Assembly (NCBI GenBank): GCA_025757985.1
Contig: CP107210.1
Location: 1,302,001-1,366,000 of the forward strand
DNA length: 64,000 nucleotides
Direction of reading: 5' to 3'
Source: Oscillospiraceae bacterium
GTDB lineage: Bacteria; Bacillota; Clostridia; Oscillospirales; Ruminococcaceae
Made by a program: the position numbers and the translations under genes. This document shows positions 6,773-17,397 of the stretch, one piece after another. Positions within the stretch are counted from its first letter, which is position 1, and each line of letters begins with the position of its first letter. Below the pieces are notes generated by a model, which did not search any database, was not told the DNA's origin, and worked only from the letters and a program-made list of their open reading frames with translations.

Positions 6773-9112
6773 TTAAACGGTGGCGGCGGCGCGGCGCTTG
6801 CGGCGGGCAAGCACGGCATAGCCGATAAGCCCCAGCAGACTGGCGGCGGAGATCGCCTCAAAGCTGCGCCAGTAATCGGGCGCATGATACCAGACACGGA
6901 TCGTGCCGGTGTAGCCTGCGGGAATCGTCAGCACAATGCGTTCATTCTCGCCGCTGGTGATGGAAAAGGGCTGACCGTTTTCATCGGCGGCATAGTAGTT
7001 GCCGTAGTTAAAGATGGGCAGCGAGATGGCGGCCTCGGCTCCCTCGTTCTGTACAGTCAGGCAGGCAACGCCGCGTTGCTTTTCATAGCGGACAAGATGC
7101 AGCGCATCGCTGCCGGGCTTGGGCTGCGCCCAGATCGTTTCATAGGCGCTGGTACCGTCGATTATGTACTCGCCAATGGCAACCGTTACGGAAGGATCGG
7201 CCACGGAATAGACATTGCGGGGAACCTCGCCCTGCTCAGTCAGTATCTGGGCCTGCATTACGCCGGTCATCAGCAGGGCAGAAGCTGCCAGCACAACGGC
7301 TGCAGCCCTGCCGAGGGCCTGATGCTGCCCCGCCAGCAGACGGATGGCAATGAGCGTTGCCAGACAGAGCAGTACCGTGGCCAGAGAAAGAAAGCGCCAC
7401 GGATACTGGAACATCCCGGCCAGCTTGCCTGCCGTGCGTCCCAGCGCCGATTGCACATAATCCCAAGGGAAGATATGCAGCGACAGGAAAACCGTAAAGA
7501 CAAAAAAGCCGGCTGCTGTGTACAGAATGCTGAAATAGCGGTCCTTTTCACTGTGCTGGGTAAGCAGGCAATAGCAGACCAGTGCAAGGCCCAAAATCAG
7601 CGGAAGGCCGAGGGAAAGTGTCATATCCGTGCTTGTGCCGCTGCTTGTGCCGCCAAACCCGGTGCCGAACGGGCTGAGCAGCTGCATTATATACAGCCCC
7701 TGCGACTGGATCTTTCCGATGAAAGATCCGTTGACCATGAATGGAATGCTTGCACCAGAGATAAAAAACGGTACAAGATACCATGCGCTCAGCCCTGTTG
7801 CGAGCAGCGCTGCCTTGATCCAGGCCAGCAGCCGTGTGGGGGATAGGGTGTCCCGCAGGTGCAGCAGGCAAAAGACGGCCAGCAGCAGTGCCGTCAGCTC
7901 GCAGGAGAGCAGATGGCTTTGCACCATGGCGGCCATGCCCAGTGACATAGGCAGCCAGTCCGCAAAGCGGGGCTTATCCTTCGTATAGATGCCGTACAGG
8001 CCGAGCAGCACCAGCGGGAAGAACGCCATGGCGGTGAACTCGCCCACAGCAGCGCGGGTGTAGACGCAGACAAGCCGATAGCAGGACAGTGTGTAGAGCA
8101 TTGCCCCCAACAGCCCAAGACGGCGGCTCTCGGTAATGCGGCCAAAGCTGAAATAAGCGATCAGGCAGGTGGCCAGTGTGACTGCAAAGATGTATATCTG
8201 ATAGCAGGTGCGCAGCGGCAGCCACAGATTGTACAGTAGTGCAGGCAGAAGCAGAAACAGCTCACAATAGCAAAGAGGGTTTGCATAGCCGTAACCGTTC
8301 AGGGTGGTGGTAGTCAGGCGTACCGGAAACTGCCCGTAGGAAAGCTCGGCTGCCATAGCGGTGATGCGCTGCAGATGGTAGTCCAGATCGTGGCCGACAT
8401 AAAGATAATTGCTGAACAGCGGCAGACAGGCTAAGACCGTGATGCCCAGCAGACACAGCGGCAGGCGGAGCTCCCGGCGGTGGGCAGCGCCTCTCTCCCC
8501 TGTCCGGGCAAACAGCAGCCAGAGCAGGGCATCGGCTGCCGCAAAGCAGAACAGCCAGCAAAACAGGCGGGTCAGCCGGTAGATGGGCTGTTCAGTCAGT
8601 GTGACGGCATAAAGGTAAAGCTGCCCCTGACGATAGGTCAGGGTGGCCGTCAGATCCTGCAGTGCAGCGCCACTGCTGACCCACAGACGGGAGGTCTGCG
8701 TGCGGTGGCAATCGTCCAGCCGCAGCGTGTCAAAGGAAACGGCAGCAGGTACCATTTCGCTGGAAAAATCCAGCGTGCCGGCAGAGTTGAGCAGGTTGAA
8801 GGTGGGGGCATCCGGAGTCTGGCAGGAAAAATAGGAGACGGTGACTTCATACGCTCCGGCGCGCAGCGCCTGCCCCTGACTGGAAAAAGTGATGGGCTCC
8901 TCACTGCGGAAGTCGATCTGGTTCCAGACCTTCAGGCCGTCCGCATCCTCGGCAGCAATATCGGGGAAGCGGTTCTCGAACAGATCCGGTGTCAGAGTCA
9001 GCTTATACGGTGCGCCGAACAATCCGGCAATCAAGGTACAGAGCACAGCCAGTTCGGCTGCCAGCAGGACAGCGAACAGCTTATTGCGCTTTAAAAAATG
9101 AAAAAGCTTCAT
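6773..9112 (-). CDS. Large GT-C-like polytopic membrane protein (PTPS-related family)
   Basis: The protein has 779 residues: an N-terminal helix, an extracytoplasmic beta-rich stretch (about residues 35-175), a dozen or more hydrophobic helices and a C-terminal soluble domain ending in a further helix. The acidic motif GHDLDYHLQRI near residue 238, at the start of the first large outer loop, resembles the metal or lipid-phosphate-binding motif of GT-C glycosyltransferases. The best family resemblance is the 6-pyruvoyl-tetrahydropterin-synthase-related membrane proteins. A surface glycan transfer role is inferred. It follows the next large membrane protein by 18 bp. Confidence 0.65.
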   Translation of the reverse strand: MKLFHFLKRNKLFAVLLAAELAVLCTLIAGLFGAPYKLTLTPDLFENRFPDIAAEDADGLKVWNQIDFRSEEPITFSSQGQALRAGAYEVTVSYFSCQTPDAPTFNLLNSAGTLDFSSEMVPAAVSFDTLRLDDCHRTQTSRLWVSSGAALQDLTATLTYRQGQLYLYAVTLTEQPIYRLTRLFCWLFCFAAADALLWLLFARTGERGAAHRRELRLPLCLLGITVLACLPLFSNYLYVGHDLDYHLQRITAMAAELSYGQFPVRLTTTTLNGYGYANPLCYCELFLLLPALLYNLWLPLRTCYQIYIFAVTLATCLIAYFSFGRITESRRLGLLGAMLYTLSCYRLVCVYTRAAVGEFTAMAFFPLVLLGLYGIYTKDKPRFADWLPMSLGMAAMVQSHLLSCELTALLLAVFCLLHLRDTLSPTRLLAWIKAALLATGLSAWYLVPFFISGASIPFMVNGSFIGKIQSQGLYIMQLLSPFGTGFGGTSSGTSTDMTLSLGLPLILGLALVCYCLLTQHSEKDRYFSILYTAAGFFVFTVFLSLHIFPWDYVQSALGRTAGKLAGMFQYPWRFLSLATVLLCLATLIAIRLLAGQHQALGRAAAVVLAASALLMTGVMQAQILTEQGEVPRNVYSVADPSVTVAIGEYIIDGTSAYETIWAQPKPGSDALHLVRYEKQRGVACLTVQNEGAEAAISLPIFNYGNYYAADENGQPFSITSGENERIVLTIPAGYTGTIRVWYHAPDYWRSFEAISAASLLGLIGYAVLARRKRRAAATV

Positions 9113-9130
9113 AACTCATTGCCCCGTTTC

Positions 9131-10882
9131 TCAGCCGTCCCAGATCATGAGCTTGGCGTTCAGGATGGAGGTGTCCTCCACGGTGGCAAGGTAGTCGCCG
9201 TTGGCATCGCGGTCGGTGCGGGTGCAGTCGAGCAGGCAGATGGAACGGGCCTCCTCGGTGCCGTCAGGTAGGCGGACCTTGTATTTGATGACCGCATTGT
9301 CGGGCACCAGCGCACCCTGCACAAGGATCTGCACACCGTCCATCAGGTCACTGTCAGCACTCTGCAGACGGCCGCACCAGGCAAGGTCGTACCCGCCGTA
9401 GTTCCGGTAGGTCTGGTAGGCGTAGGTGCTGCCTGCGGGCTGCTCGTCCCCGGCGGTCATGAACCGCGCACGAAGGGTGCGGCCGGTAAAGCGGCTGAAG
9501 AATAAGCTCTCGGCGTCGCTGTTGCCGTCCCAGACATTCTCATTGCAGAGGATCAGATCATCCTCCGTCACGCCATCGGCCAGACCGGCCTCGATCGAGC
9601 GGACAAAAAACTGGTAGGCGGCCAGATTCTCCGCATGGTGGGTGCGCACCACGCCGCGCAGGTAGCTGCCGTTCAGGCAGAGGGCTGCAGCAAAGGCGGC
9701 AGTCAGTGCCAAACGGGCTGTGAGCGAGACGAACTGCGGCAGATGCATACAGGCGTTGGCCAGCAGCGCCAGCAGTGCGGCCGCCAGCAGGGCAAACCCG
9801 ATGGAGGATGCCGCTGCCGGAATGTAGCCCCACTGCCAGGTGATGGCCTCAGGCTGCTGGTAGCGGGAAGAAAGCGCCAGCAGCAGGGCCGGCAGTGCCC
9901 AGAATGCAAAGCCTAGCCCGGCCAGAGCGCCGAGCGTTTTGGCGCGCAGCTTGTCCCGCGGAACGGCAAAGAAGAGCAGCAGCCCGGCGGCCAGGCCCAG
10001 CACCAGCGGCCACAGGCGGTCGCCGTTTGAAATCACGCCGCAGTCCTCCTGCAGCAGGCGGGAGTTCAGCCCCGGGATGGAGGCAGCCATCTGCTGCACC
10101 GTCACCCGCAGAACAACGGGCAGATCGAGCGATACCGGATTGCCGCTGCCGCCGTTGCGGCCGCTTAAAACATGAAAGACGAGCGCAGCGCCCATACCGC
10201 CCAGCACGGGCGCGGAATGGCAGAAACCGGCCTTAAAGCTGCGGCTGCGCAGGCACCAGACGATGAGTGCGAGCGCGGCAAAGACATAGCCGATCTCATA
10301 GGTGCCGCAGGCCAGAAAGGACAGCGCAGCACCCAGCACAGCCCAGCGGCGGTGGCGGGTCGTTTCCCACGGGAAAAGGCAGAGCCATGCCGCCATGGCC
10401 CAGAACAACGCCCGCTGCGGCACGGCGTAGTAGCTGTACATGCCCTCGTTCCAGATGGGGGCTGCCGCCAGCGCCAGCGTAAAGCCGGCCAGCGCCAGTG
10501 CATCACCGCTGCCGAACCGCCGTACCACGCGGCTGACCAGAAAGGCCGCCGCACCGGTAAAGGCGATGATATACAGCCGGTAGCTGCTCAGACTGCCATA
10601 GAACAGCAGCGCCACGGCGTTGGGGTAGTGAAAGGGGAAAAACCGCGGCTCCTGCAGGGTGAAATACCGCAGACGGCCCTGCAGATCCTGCAGAAGAAAC
10701 TGCGCGTAGGGCATACGGTGCAGATCAAACAGCCATTTGTTCAGCGTCAGCTTGTCATCGCCCTCGGGCGGGATGCTGATCGTAACGCGCAGATACAGCA
10801 CACCCACGGCAAAAATCAAAAGATAGGCTGCCGCCATAAGCAAGCGGCGGTAGCGCCGGCAGAAAGTTCTGACCTGTTCCAT
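9131..10882 (-). CDS. Polytopic membrane protein, probable glycan transferase-like (DUF6056-like)
   Basis: This 583-residue protein has an N-terminal transmembrane helix, an outer loop with the acidic motif PPEGDDKLT near residue 38, about ten further helices and a C-terminal soluble domain from roughly residue 440. The layout matches GT-C-type membrane transferases and poorly characterised DUF6056-like proteins. Together with its downstream neighbour it looks like a two-gene unit that builds or decorates a surface polymer. No nucleotide-sugar or polyprenol transferase gene is nearby to name the product. Confidence 0.6.
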   Translation of the reverse strand: MEQVRTFCRRYRRLLMAAAYLLIFAVGVLYLRVTISIPPEGDDKLTLNKWLFDLHRMPYAQFLLQDLQGRLRYFTLQEPRFFPFHYPNAVALLFYGSLSSYRLYIIAFTGAAAFLVSRVVRRFGSGDALALAGFTLALAAAPIWNEGMYSYYAVPQRALFWAMAAWLCLFPWETTRHRRWAVLGAALSFLACGTYEIGYVFAALALIVWCLRSRSFKAGFCHSAPVLGGMGAALVFHVLSGRNGGSGNPVSLDLPVVLRVTVQQMAASIPGLNSRLLQEDCGVISNGDRLWPLVLGLAAGLLLFFAVPRDKLRAKTLGALAGLGFAFWALPALLLALSSRYQQPEAITWQWGYIPAAASSIGFALLAAALLALLANACMHLPQFVSLTARLALTAAFAAALCLNGSYLRGVVRTHHAENLAAYQFFVRSIEAGLADGVTEDDLILCNENVWDGNSDAESLFFSRFTGRTLRARFMTAGDEQPAGSTYAYQTYRNYGGYDLAWCGRLQSADSDLMDGVQILVQGALVPDNAVIKYKVRLPDGTEEARSICLLDCTRTDRDANGDYLATVEDTSILNAKLMIWDG

Positions 10883-10937
10883 AAGGGCAGGGTCCTCCTC
10901 GCTCGTAAAAAATCACATATATATCCAAGTATAGCAT

Positions 10938-10973
10938 AAAGCCCCGTCATGCGCAACGCACAACAGGGCTTTT
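10938..10973 (-). terminator. Rho-independent terminator downstream of fruA
   Basis: On the minus strand AAAGCCCTGT pairs with ACGGGGCTTT around a loop and is followed by an A/T-rich tail. It lies between fruA and the membrane protein genes. Confidence 0.65.
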
Positions 10974-10986
10974 GTCGAATACATTA

Positions 10987-12864
10987 TTATTGTTTGAGTG
11001 GCTTTTTCAGCAGGCCGAGCAGCAGTGCCGCCAGCAGGCTTCCGCCGAGCAGCGCACCCAGAAAGCCGAGCGGATTTCCCATTACGGGTAGCAGAAACAA
11101 TCCGCCATGGGGGGCGGGGCAGCCGCAGCCGAGGAAGATGGCCAAAAAGCCTGCCAGCGCACTGCCGGCAATACAGGAGGGGCCGACACGCAGCGGGTCG
11201 CGCAGGGCGAAGGGCAGAGCGCCCTCCGTCACGAAGGAAAGTCCCATGATCGCAGTCTGGGGCACGCTGCGGCGCTCCGAGGCGGTGAATCTTGTCGGGA
11301 ACAGCATACAGGCCAGCGCCAGCCCCAGCGGCGGGACCATGCCGCCCGCCATGACGGCAGCCATAAGATCATACTGCAGGGTGACCAGTGCCAGTGTGCC
11401 GCTGACATAGGCGGCTTTATTGATCGGCCCGCCGTAGTCGGTGGCCATCATGCCGCCCAGAAGCGCGCCCAGCAGTAGGCGGCTGCCGCCCTGCATCTTG
11501 GACAGGCAGAGCGACATCCACCGGTTGAAGCGGCCCAGCGGCGGATTGACGACCATAAGCATCAGCCAGCCGATGAACAAAAGACTGCATGCGGGGACGA
11601 GCAGCCCGGTCCTTATGTGGCTCAGCTCCTGCGGTATCCGGTCGAGCAAACGGTTTAGCAGCAGCACGATCAAACCGGCGGCAAAGCCGCCGATCAGTGC
11701 CCCCCAGAAGCCGCTTGAGATCCAGCTGAGGTTGGTGAGCGTGGTTGTGCCCATCTGTGCCAGATAGCCGCCCAGCAGGCCGGGCATAAAGGCGGGGCGG
11801 TCCCCGATGCTGGACGCGATGAAGGCAGCCAGCACGGGGTACATCATGACAAAGGCCGCAGAGCCGACATTTTTCATCATCATCGTCCAGCTGGCAGGCA
11901 GGCCGAGCTGCTGCGACAGCAGCGACAGCGCTGTGATGACGCCGCCCGCCACCACAACGGGGATCATGTGAGAAACGCCGTTCATCAGGTGGCCGTAGCC
12001 TTCGCGGCCCAGCTCCCGCAGATCACTGGTTCGGAAGGCGTGTCCGCCGTGGTAGATGGGCGCCTTGCCGGAGACGGCCTTTTCCAAAAGGGCATCCGCG
12101 TCCCGCACGGCGTCCCCGGCCGAGGCGTAGACGAGCCGTTTGCCCACGAACCGTGCCATCGACACGGCCCGGTCCGCCGCTACGATGATGCAGTCGGCGG
12201 CACGGATATCCTCCTCGGTCAGCGCATCCCCTACCCCGTCCGCGCCGTTCGTCTCGACCTTGATCGAGAAGCCGCGGGTCTGGGCGGCCCGCTGCAGGGC
12301 CTCGGCGGCCAGATAGGTGTGGGCAATGCCGGTGGGGCAGGCGGTCACACCCAGTAGCCGGTAGCCCGGTTCATCGGTGGTCTGGGGCGGCGGTGCTGCA
12401 GGGTCATCCTGCGCCTCGCGCTCGGCCACCGCGCGGCAAAAGGCCTCCGGGGTCGTACTCTCGCGCAGGTGGGTGCAGAAATCTGTATCGAGAAACAGGG
12501 TGGCCAATTCAGCCAGCACCTGCACATGCAGGTCATTGGCCTCGGCCGGGGCGGCGATCATCACCAGCATCTGCAGCGGCTTGCCGTCCGGTGTGTCGCA
12601 GGCCAGCGGCGGGTCCAGCGTCAGGGCCGCCAGCTGCAGCCGCTTGACGGAGGCGCTTTTGGCATGGGGGATGGCAAGGCCGTTGCCCACGCAGACACCG
12701 CCCAGCGCCAGCCGGGCGCGGACATCCGCAGCAAATGCGGCGGTATCCGTCAGATTCTCGGTGCCGTCAAGCAGGGCGACCAGCTGCTGGACCGCGCCCT
12801 CCAGCGAGTCTGCCCGCTGGTGCAGTGCGACACACTCCGGCCGCAGATAATTGGCGATGCGCAT
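10987..12864 (-). CDS. fruA: Fructose-type PTS transporter, EIIABC
   Basis: FruA imports and phosphorylates fructose (or a related hexose) using phosphate from HPr. Domains in order are EIIA with active-site His67 in IPHAKS, EIIB with Cys176 in LLGVTACPTGIAHTY, and a polytopic EIIC from about residue 275 to the end. Length (625 residues) fits EIIABC fusions. The ATG at 12864 is chosen because GGAGG lies 8 nt upstream; the frame remains open for 12 more codons. The usual partners fruK and fruR are not adjacent. The ugpC terminator lies immediately upstream and no clear separate promoter was found, so expression may depend on readthrough. Confidence 0.93.
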   Translation of the reverse strand: MRIANYLRPECVALHQRADSLEGAVQQLVALLDGTENLTDTAAFAADVRARLALGGVCVGNGLAIPHAKSASVKRLQLAALTLDPPLACDTPDGKPLQMLVMIAAPAEANDLHVQVLAELATLFLDTDFCTHLRESTTPEAFCRAVAEREAQDDPAAPPPQTTDEPGYRLLGVTACPTGIAHTYLAAEALQRAAQTRGFSIKVETNGADGVGDALTEEDIRAADCIIVAADRAVSMARFVGKRLVYASAGDAVRDADALLEKAVSGKAPIYHGGHAFRTSDLRELGREGYGHLMNGVSHMIPVVVAGGVITALSLLSQQLGLPASWTMMMKNVGSAAFVMMYPVLAAFIASSIGDRPAFMPGLLGGYLAQMGTTTLTNLSWISSGFWGALIGGFAAGLIVLLLNRLLDRIPQELSHIRTGLLVPACSLLFIGWLMLMVVNPPLGRFNRWMSLCLSKMQGGSRLLLGALLGGMMATDYGGPINKAAYVSGTLALVTLQYDLMAAVMAGGMVPPLGLALACMLFPTRFTASERRSVPQTAIMGLSFVTEGALPFALRDPLRVGPSCIAGSALAGFLAIFLGCGCPAPHGGLFLLPVMGNPLGFLGALLGGSLLAALLLGLLKKPLKQ

Positions 12865-12898
12865 AGCCATTTCCTCCATTGTGCGGTGCTGCCTTAGC

Positions 12899-12929
12899 AA
12901 AAAAGCGGTTCCGCCGCAACGGAACCGCT
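12899..12929 (-). terminator. Rho-independent terminator downstream of ugpC
   Basis: AGCGGTTCCG and CGGAACCGCT form a perfect 10-bp stem around a six-base loop, followed by TTTTTT on the minus strand. Confidence 0.9.
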
Positions 12930-12945
12930 GTATAATGCGTGTGAA

Positions 12946-14058
<1,113 letters not shown>

Positions 14059-14119
14059 AATGCTCATCCTCCAAAATATATTCAGTGGGTTTCAGCCCGG
14101 GTAGAGCGGGCTGTTTCTG

Positions 14120-14148
14120 TTGACATGATTATAATAACAGGTTATAAT
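14120..14148 (+). promoter_or_regulatory. Consensus sigma-A promoter for the AraC regulator, overlapping the divergent ugpC promoter region
   Basis: TTGACA (14120-14125) and TATAAT (14143-14148) are both perfect and separated by 17 bp on the plus strand. The AT-rich stretch also contains TATAAT on the minus strand with a weaker TTCAAA 18 bp upstream, pointing toward ugpC, so the two promoters probably overlap. Confidence 0.85.
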
Positions 14149-14180
14149 CTATTTGAAAATAGCATTTTATTGATATAGAG

Positions 14181-14963
14181 GTGCTGAAATTGATATTTGA
14201 CCCGGAAATATATTGCAGCGCAGCCGAAGTCGCTGAACTGGACGGCACGGAGCCGCTTACCCTGACCGGCTCCGGCCTGTGGGTGGGGGTGCTGTCGCGC
14301 GGGGTCTGCCTTCTGGACGGGTTTGACCGCCCGGGGCAGAGCGGGGATATCCTGCTGGGGGCTGCGCCGCTGACACTGACCCCCCGGACGGACTGTCACC
14401 TGCTGGGGGTGCGGCTGGCAGGCCGCTGTACAGATGCGTACCTGCTGCAGCTGGGTGCGCCGCGCTGGGCGGACGGTGCGGCCTGCCCCGGCGCGGCCGA
14501 GCTGCTGGCCCAGCTGCACGGCGTCCGCACGCCCGCAATGGCCTATGCACTGCTCTGCGCCATAGACAGGGCCGATGAAACGGCGCGCCCCCTGCCGCCG
14601 CTGGTGGCCGAGGCGGTGGCGGCCATCCGGCAGAACTATATGGCGCTCTACGGCGTCGAGGAACTGAGCGAGCAGCTGGGCGTGACCAAAAGCCATCTTG
14701 TGCGGGTGTTCAAGCAGGAGATCGGTGTGCCGCCGGGCAAATATATGACGAATGTCCGCATCGAGGCCGTCAAGTCGCTGCTGCTGACCGATGAGTACAA
14801 TCTGGAGATGATCGCGGGGCTGACCGGCTTTTCGGGGGCAAACTATCTGTGCCGGGTGTTCAAGCGGGAGGTAGGCCTCTCCCCTGCTGCGTGGCGCGCC
14901 GCAGCCGCCCCGCTGCCCGCCGTCCCCAAGCTGCCGCCGAGAAGTCAGGAAATGTATGTGTAA
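14181..14963 (+). CDS. AraC-family transcriptional regulator
   Basis: The protein has 260 residues with a GTG start. The N-terminal 150 residues are a divergent ligand-binding region. The C-terminal 100 residues hold two helix-turn-helix motifs, one at YGVEELSEQLGVTKSHLVRV and one at MIAGLTGFSGANYLCRVFKR, ending in LSPAAWR as usual for AraC/XylS proteins. It is transcribed from a consensus promoter in the 120-bp gap shared with the sugar ATPase gene, so regulating that gene is a reasonable inference. The effector is unknown. Confidence 0.88.
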   Translation: MLKLIFDPEIYCSAAEVAELDGTEPLTLTGSGLWVGVLSRGVCLLDGFDRPGQSGDILLGAAPLTLTPRTDCHLLGVRLAGRCTDAYLLQLGAPRWADGAACPGAAELLAQLHGVRTPAMAYALLCAIDRADETARPLPPLVAEAVAAIRQNYMALYGVEELSEQLGVTKSHLVRVFKQEIGVPPGKYMTNVRIEAVKSLLLTDEYNLEMIAGLTGFSGANYLCRVFKREVGLSPAAWRAAAAPLPAVPKLPPRSQEMYV

Positions 14964-14971
14964 AAAAGAAA

Positions 14972-15125
14972 GGCTTCCCCCTTGGGGGAAGCTGTCAGCG
15001 GCTCCGCCCGCTGACTGATGAGGGGCAACCTTGCCATTGCAACCCGTTTACGGGCAGCTGTGGCAGACCCGTCCCTCATCCGGCCTCGGTCGGGGCCTCG
15101 GCCACCTTCCCCCGCGGGGGAAGGC
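14972..15125. repeat. Family B palindromic element, full length
   Basis: The left end ggcttccccc-ttg-ggggaagctg and right end ccaccttccccc-gc-gggggaaggc are each hairpins and inverted relative to each other. The core contains ctgatgagggg near the left and cccctcatccgg near the right, which pair. Length is 154 bp. Three more full copies and one half copy occur in this window. Confidence 0.85.
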
Positions 15126-15135
15126 ATACAAAACA

Positions 15136-15165
15136 AATGCCCGATGCGTCACCGCATCGGGCATT
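15136..15165 (-). terminator. Rho-independent terminator downstream of galE
   Basis: ATGCCCGATGCG pairs perfectly with CGCATCGGGCAT around a four-base loop, with TTGTTTTG after the stem on the minus strand. Confidence 0.88.
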
Positions 15166-15181
15166 CTTACTTTATGCAGTT

Positions 15182-16207
15182 TTATTTCGCGGTCTTATAC
15201 CCATCCGGGTTGTGGCTCTGCCAGTTCCAGCTGTGGGCGCACATCTCCTCGATGCCGTACTGTGCCTCCCAGCCCAGCTCGCGCTTGGCCTTGGAGGGGT
15301 CGCACCAGCACTCGGCAATGTCGCCGGGGCGGCGCGGGTCGATGACATAGGGAATCTCCTTGCCGCAGGCCTTGCTGAACGCATGGATGACATCCAGCAC
15401 GCTGTAGCCATGGCCGGTGCCCAGGTTGCAGATGAAGAGACCGGGCTTCTCCGCCAGCTTCTTGACAGCCGCCACATGGCCGCGGGCCAGATCCACGACA
15501 TGGATGTAGTCGCGTACGCCGGTGCCATCGGGGGTCGGGTAGTCGTTGCCAAAGACATGGACCTTCTCCAGCTTGCCGACAGCGACCTTGGCGATGTAGG
15601 GCACGAGGTTGTTGGGGATGCCGTTGGGGTCCTCGCCGATCAGGCCGGACGGATGGGCACCGATGGGGTTGAAGTAGCGCAGCAGCGCAACATTCAGCTC
15701 GGGGTCGGCCTTGCAGCAGTCGGTCAGGATGCGCTCGGTGAACACCTTGGTGGTGCCGTAGGGGTTTGTGGTGCCGCCCACGGGGAAATCCTCGCGGATG
15801 GGCACGCTGGCGGGGTCACCGTAGACGGTGGCAGAGGAGGAGAAGATGATGTTGTGGCAGTTGTGACGGCGCATGACATCCAGAATGTTCAGCGTGCAGG
15901 CCAGATTGTTGGAGTAGTACTCGATGGGCTTGGAAACGCTCTCACCAACAGCCTTGTAGGCGGCGAACTGGATCACGCAGTCGATGTCCTCGTTCTCGGC
16001 GAAGATCTTCTCAACGGCAGATTTGTCGGTCATGTCAGCCTCGACAAAGCGGAAGTCCTTGCCTGCGATCTGCTTGACGCGGGCCAGAGCCTCGGGGCAG
16101 GAGTTGTAGTAGTTATCGGCCACGACAATGTCGTACCCAGCGGCCAGAAGTTCCACACAGGTGTGGCTGCCGATGTAACCGGCGCCACCGCTTACCAGAA
16201 TTGCCAT
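15182..16207 (-). CDS. galE: UDP-glucose 4-epimerase
   Basis: GalE interconverts UDP-glucose and UDP-galactose in the Leloir pathway. The 341-residue protein opens with the NAD-binding motif GGAGYIGSH (residues 7-15), has a catalytic serine region FSSSATVYG and the YxxxK motif YGTTK, and ends with the substrate-binding RRPGDIAECWCDP segment. The ATG at 16207 has AAGGAG 9 nt upstream; the frame upstream is open but not translated by this criterion. It is flanked by an AraC regulator, but no galK or galT is nearby. Confidence 0.96.
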   Translation of the reverse strand: MAILVSGGAGYIGSHTCVELLAAGYDIVVADNYYNSCPEALARVKQIAGKDFRFVEADMTDKSAVEKIFAENEDIDCVIQFAAYKAVGESVSKPIEYYSNNLACTLNILDVMRRHNCHNIIFSSSATVYGDPASVPIREDFPVGGTTNPYGTTKVFTERILTDCCKADPELNVALLRYFNPIGAHPSGLIGEDPNGIPNNLVPYIAKVAVGKLEKVHVFGNDYPTPDGTGVRDYIHVVDLARGHVAAVKKLAEKPGLFICNLGTGHGYSVLDVIHAFSKACGKEIPYVIDPRRPGDIAECWCDPSKAKRELGWEAQYGIEEMCAHSWNWQSHNPDGYKTAK

Positions 16208-16276
16208 AACATTCGTCTCCTTATAATTTATGATTTTGTTGCCTTCAGATGAGCGGTTCATCTGTCTTTACTTTGT

Positions 16277-16305
16277 ATTTTACTCTTTCTGCGGGCTTTC
16301 TGCAA
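16277..16305 (-). promoter_or_regulatory. Probable galE promoter
   Basis: On the minus strand TTGCAG (16300-16305) and TAAAAT (16277-16282) are 17 bp apart. The site overlaps the last codons of the upstream AraC gene. Confidence 0.55.
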
Positions 16306-17212
16306 TAGGTGTTTTTGATTCTGGTTTGCCTTTTTGTTGCCTGTTTTGCCGCCGGGCGGGCAGCCCCTGCTGGATGCGGCGGTAGGCGGACGGCGTGTGG
16401 CCTGTGGCGGCGCGGAAGCGCTGGCTGAAATACGCGCCCGAGCAGTACCCCATCTGGGCGGCAACCTCGCCGGGGGAGGCACCGCGCGCCAGCAGTTGGG
16501 CCGCATATTCGATGCGCATGGCGGAAAATTCCTCCATCGCGGTGCGGCGCAGCCGCGCGCGGAACGCCTGCTGCAGCTGGGGGCGGGTGCAGCCCAGTGC
16601 TGCGCATACCTCGTCCACCTTCAGCTCCCGCGTGAGGTTGGCGGCAAAGTAGGCGCGCGCATCCTCGACCAGCACATACTGGCGGCGCTCCCGCCGTACA
16701 CGGGCTACCGGACGCTTGGTGCGGCGGCAGCGGCGGGCCAGCAGGATCAGCAGGTTTTCGAGATGGATGATGAACTGCTGCATGGCTCCGAAGGGCAGAT
16801 CCTCCTTTACGATGGGAGGCTCGCCCCGCACGGGGGCGGCGTCAAACACCGTATTGGCGGTATTAGCCAGCCAGTCCAGATCATGCTGCTCGGTCGGCTC
16901 AGCGTGCAGGATCGTGCCGCGGAACCGATCCATCGCCGCGCCGGTACAGTAAAAATCAATGCGCAGCGTTTCGGGCGGGACCTCCCCCACCGTGGTCATG
17001 GCGAACACCTCGCCGGGCTGGTGGAACAAAAGGCCGCCCGCCCGCAGCAGCACGCGGCGGTCATCGCAGCGTTCCTCGATGGTGCCGCTGCACACATAGA
17101 TCAGCTGCCACGCCTGCGTCTGGCGCGGCGGAAAGGAGTCGTCGGCGCGCCACTCCGAGGTGTGTGCTGCGGGAACGGCCTCCACCCGCAGCGGAAAAAC
17201 ATCATTCAGCAT
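16280..17212 (-). CDS. AraC-family transcriptional regulator with cupin-like N-terminus
   Basis: The protein has 310 residues. Residues 20-120 look like the cupin sensor of sugar-responsive AraC proteins (WQLIYVCSGTIEERC, then LFHQPGEVFAM). The C-terminal hundred residues hold two helix-turn-helix motifs, around LKVDEVCAALGCTRPQLQQA and PGEVAAQMGYCSGAYFSQRF, ending with HTPSAYRR. It sits just upstream of galE on the same strand, and the galE promoter lies inside its 3' end. A sugar effector is inferred, not shown. Confidence 0.88.
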   Translation of the reverse strand: MLNDVFPLRVEAVPAAHTSEWRADDSFPPRQTQAWQLIYVCSGTIEERCDDRRVLLRAGGLLFHQPGEVFAMTTVGEVPPETLRIDFYCTGAAMDRFRGTILHAEPTEQHDLDWLANTANTVFDAAPVRGEPPIVKEDLPFGAMQQFIIHLENLLILLARRCRRTKRPVARVRRERRQYVLVEDARAYFAANLTRELKVDEVCAALGCTRPQLQQAFRARLRRTAMEEFSAMRIEYAAQLLARGASPGEVAAQMGYCSGAYFSQRFRAATGHTPSAYRRIQQGLPARRQNRQQKGKPESKTPIAESPQKE

Positions 17213-17243
17213 GTGGGGCTCCTCCCAGTTTCATTGGACGAGT

Positions 17244-17388
17244 GGCTTCCCCCTTGGGGGAAGCTGTCAGCGGCTCCGACCGCTGACTGATGAGGGTAGC
17301 CTTGCCGCTATTGCCCGTTTACGGGCTGCTGCGGTACACGCGCCCCTCATCCGGCCCTGCGGGGCCACCTTCCCCCAAGGGGGAAGGC
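17244..17388. repeat. Family B palindromic element, full length
   Basis: It has the same ends (ggcttccccc and ggggaaggc) and the same paired ctgatgaggg / cccctcatccgg core as the copy at 14972. It fills the gap between the lipoprotein and AraC genes. Confidence 0.85.
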
Positions 17389-17397
17389 AAGGATTTA

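Noticed and set aside
14991..15020. Hammerhead-ribozyme-like core (gtc then ctgatgag) in family B repeats
   Set aside because: The ctgatgagggg segment pairs with cccctcatc at the far side of the same element and the required GAAA after stem II is absent, so it is part of the long palindrome.
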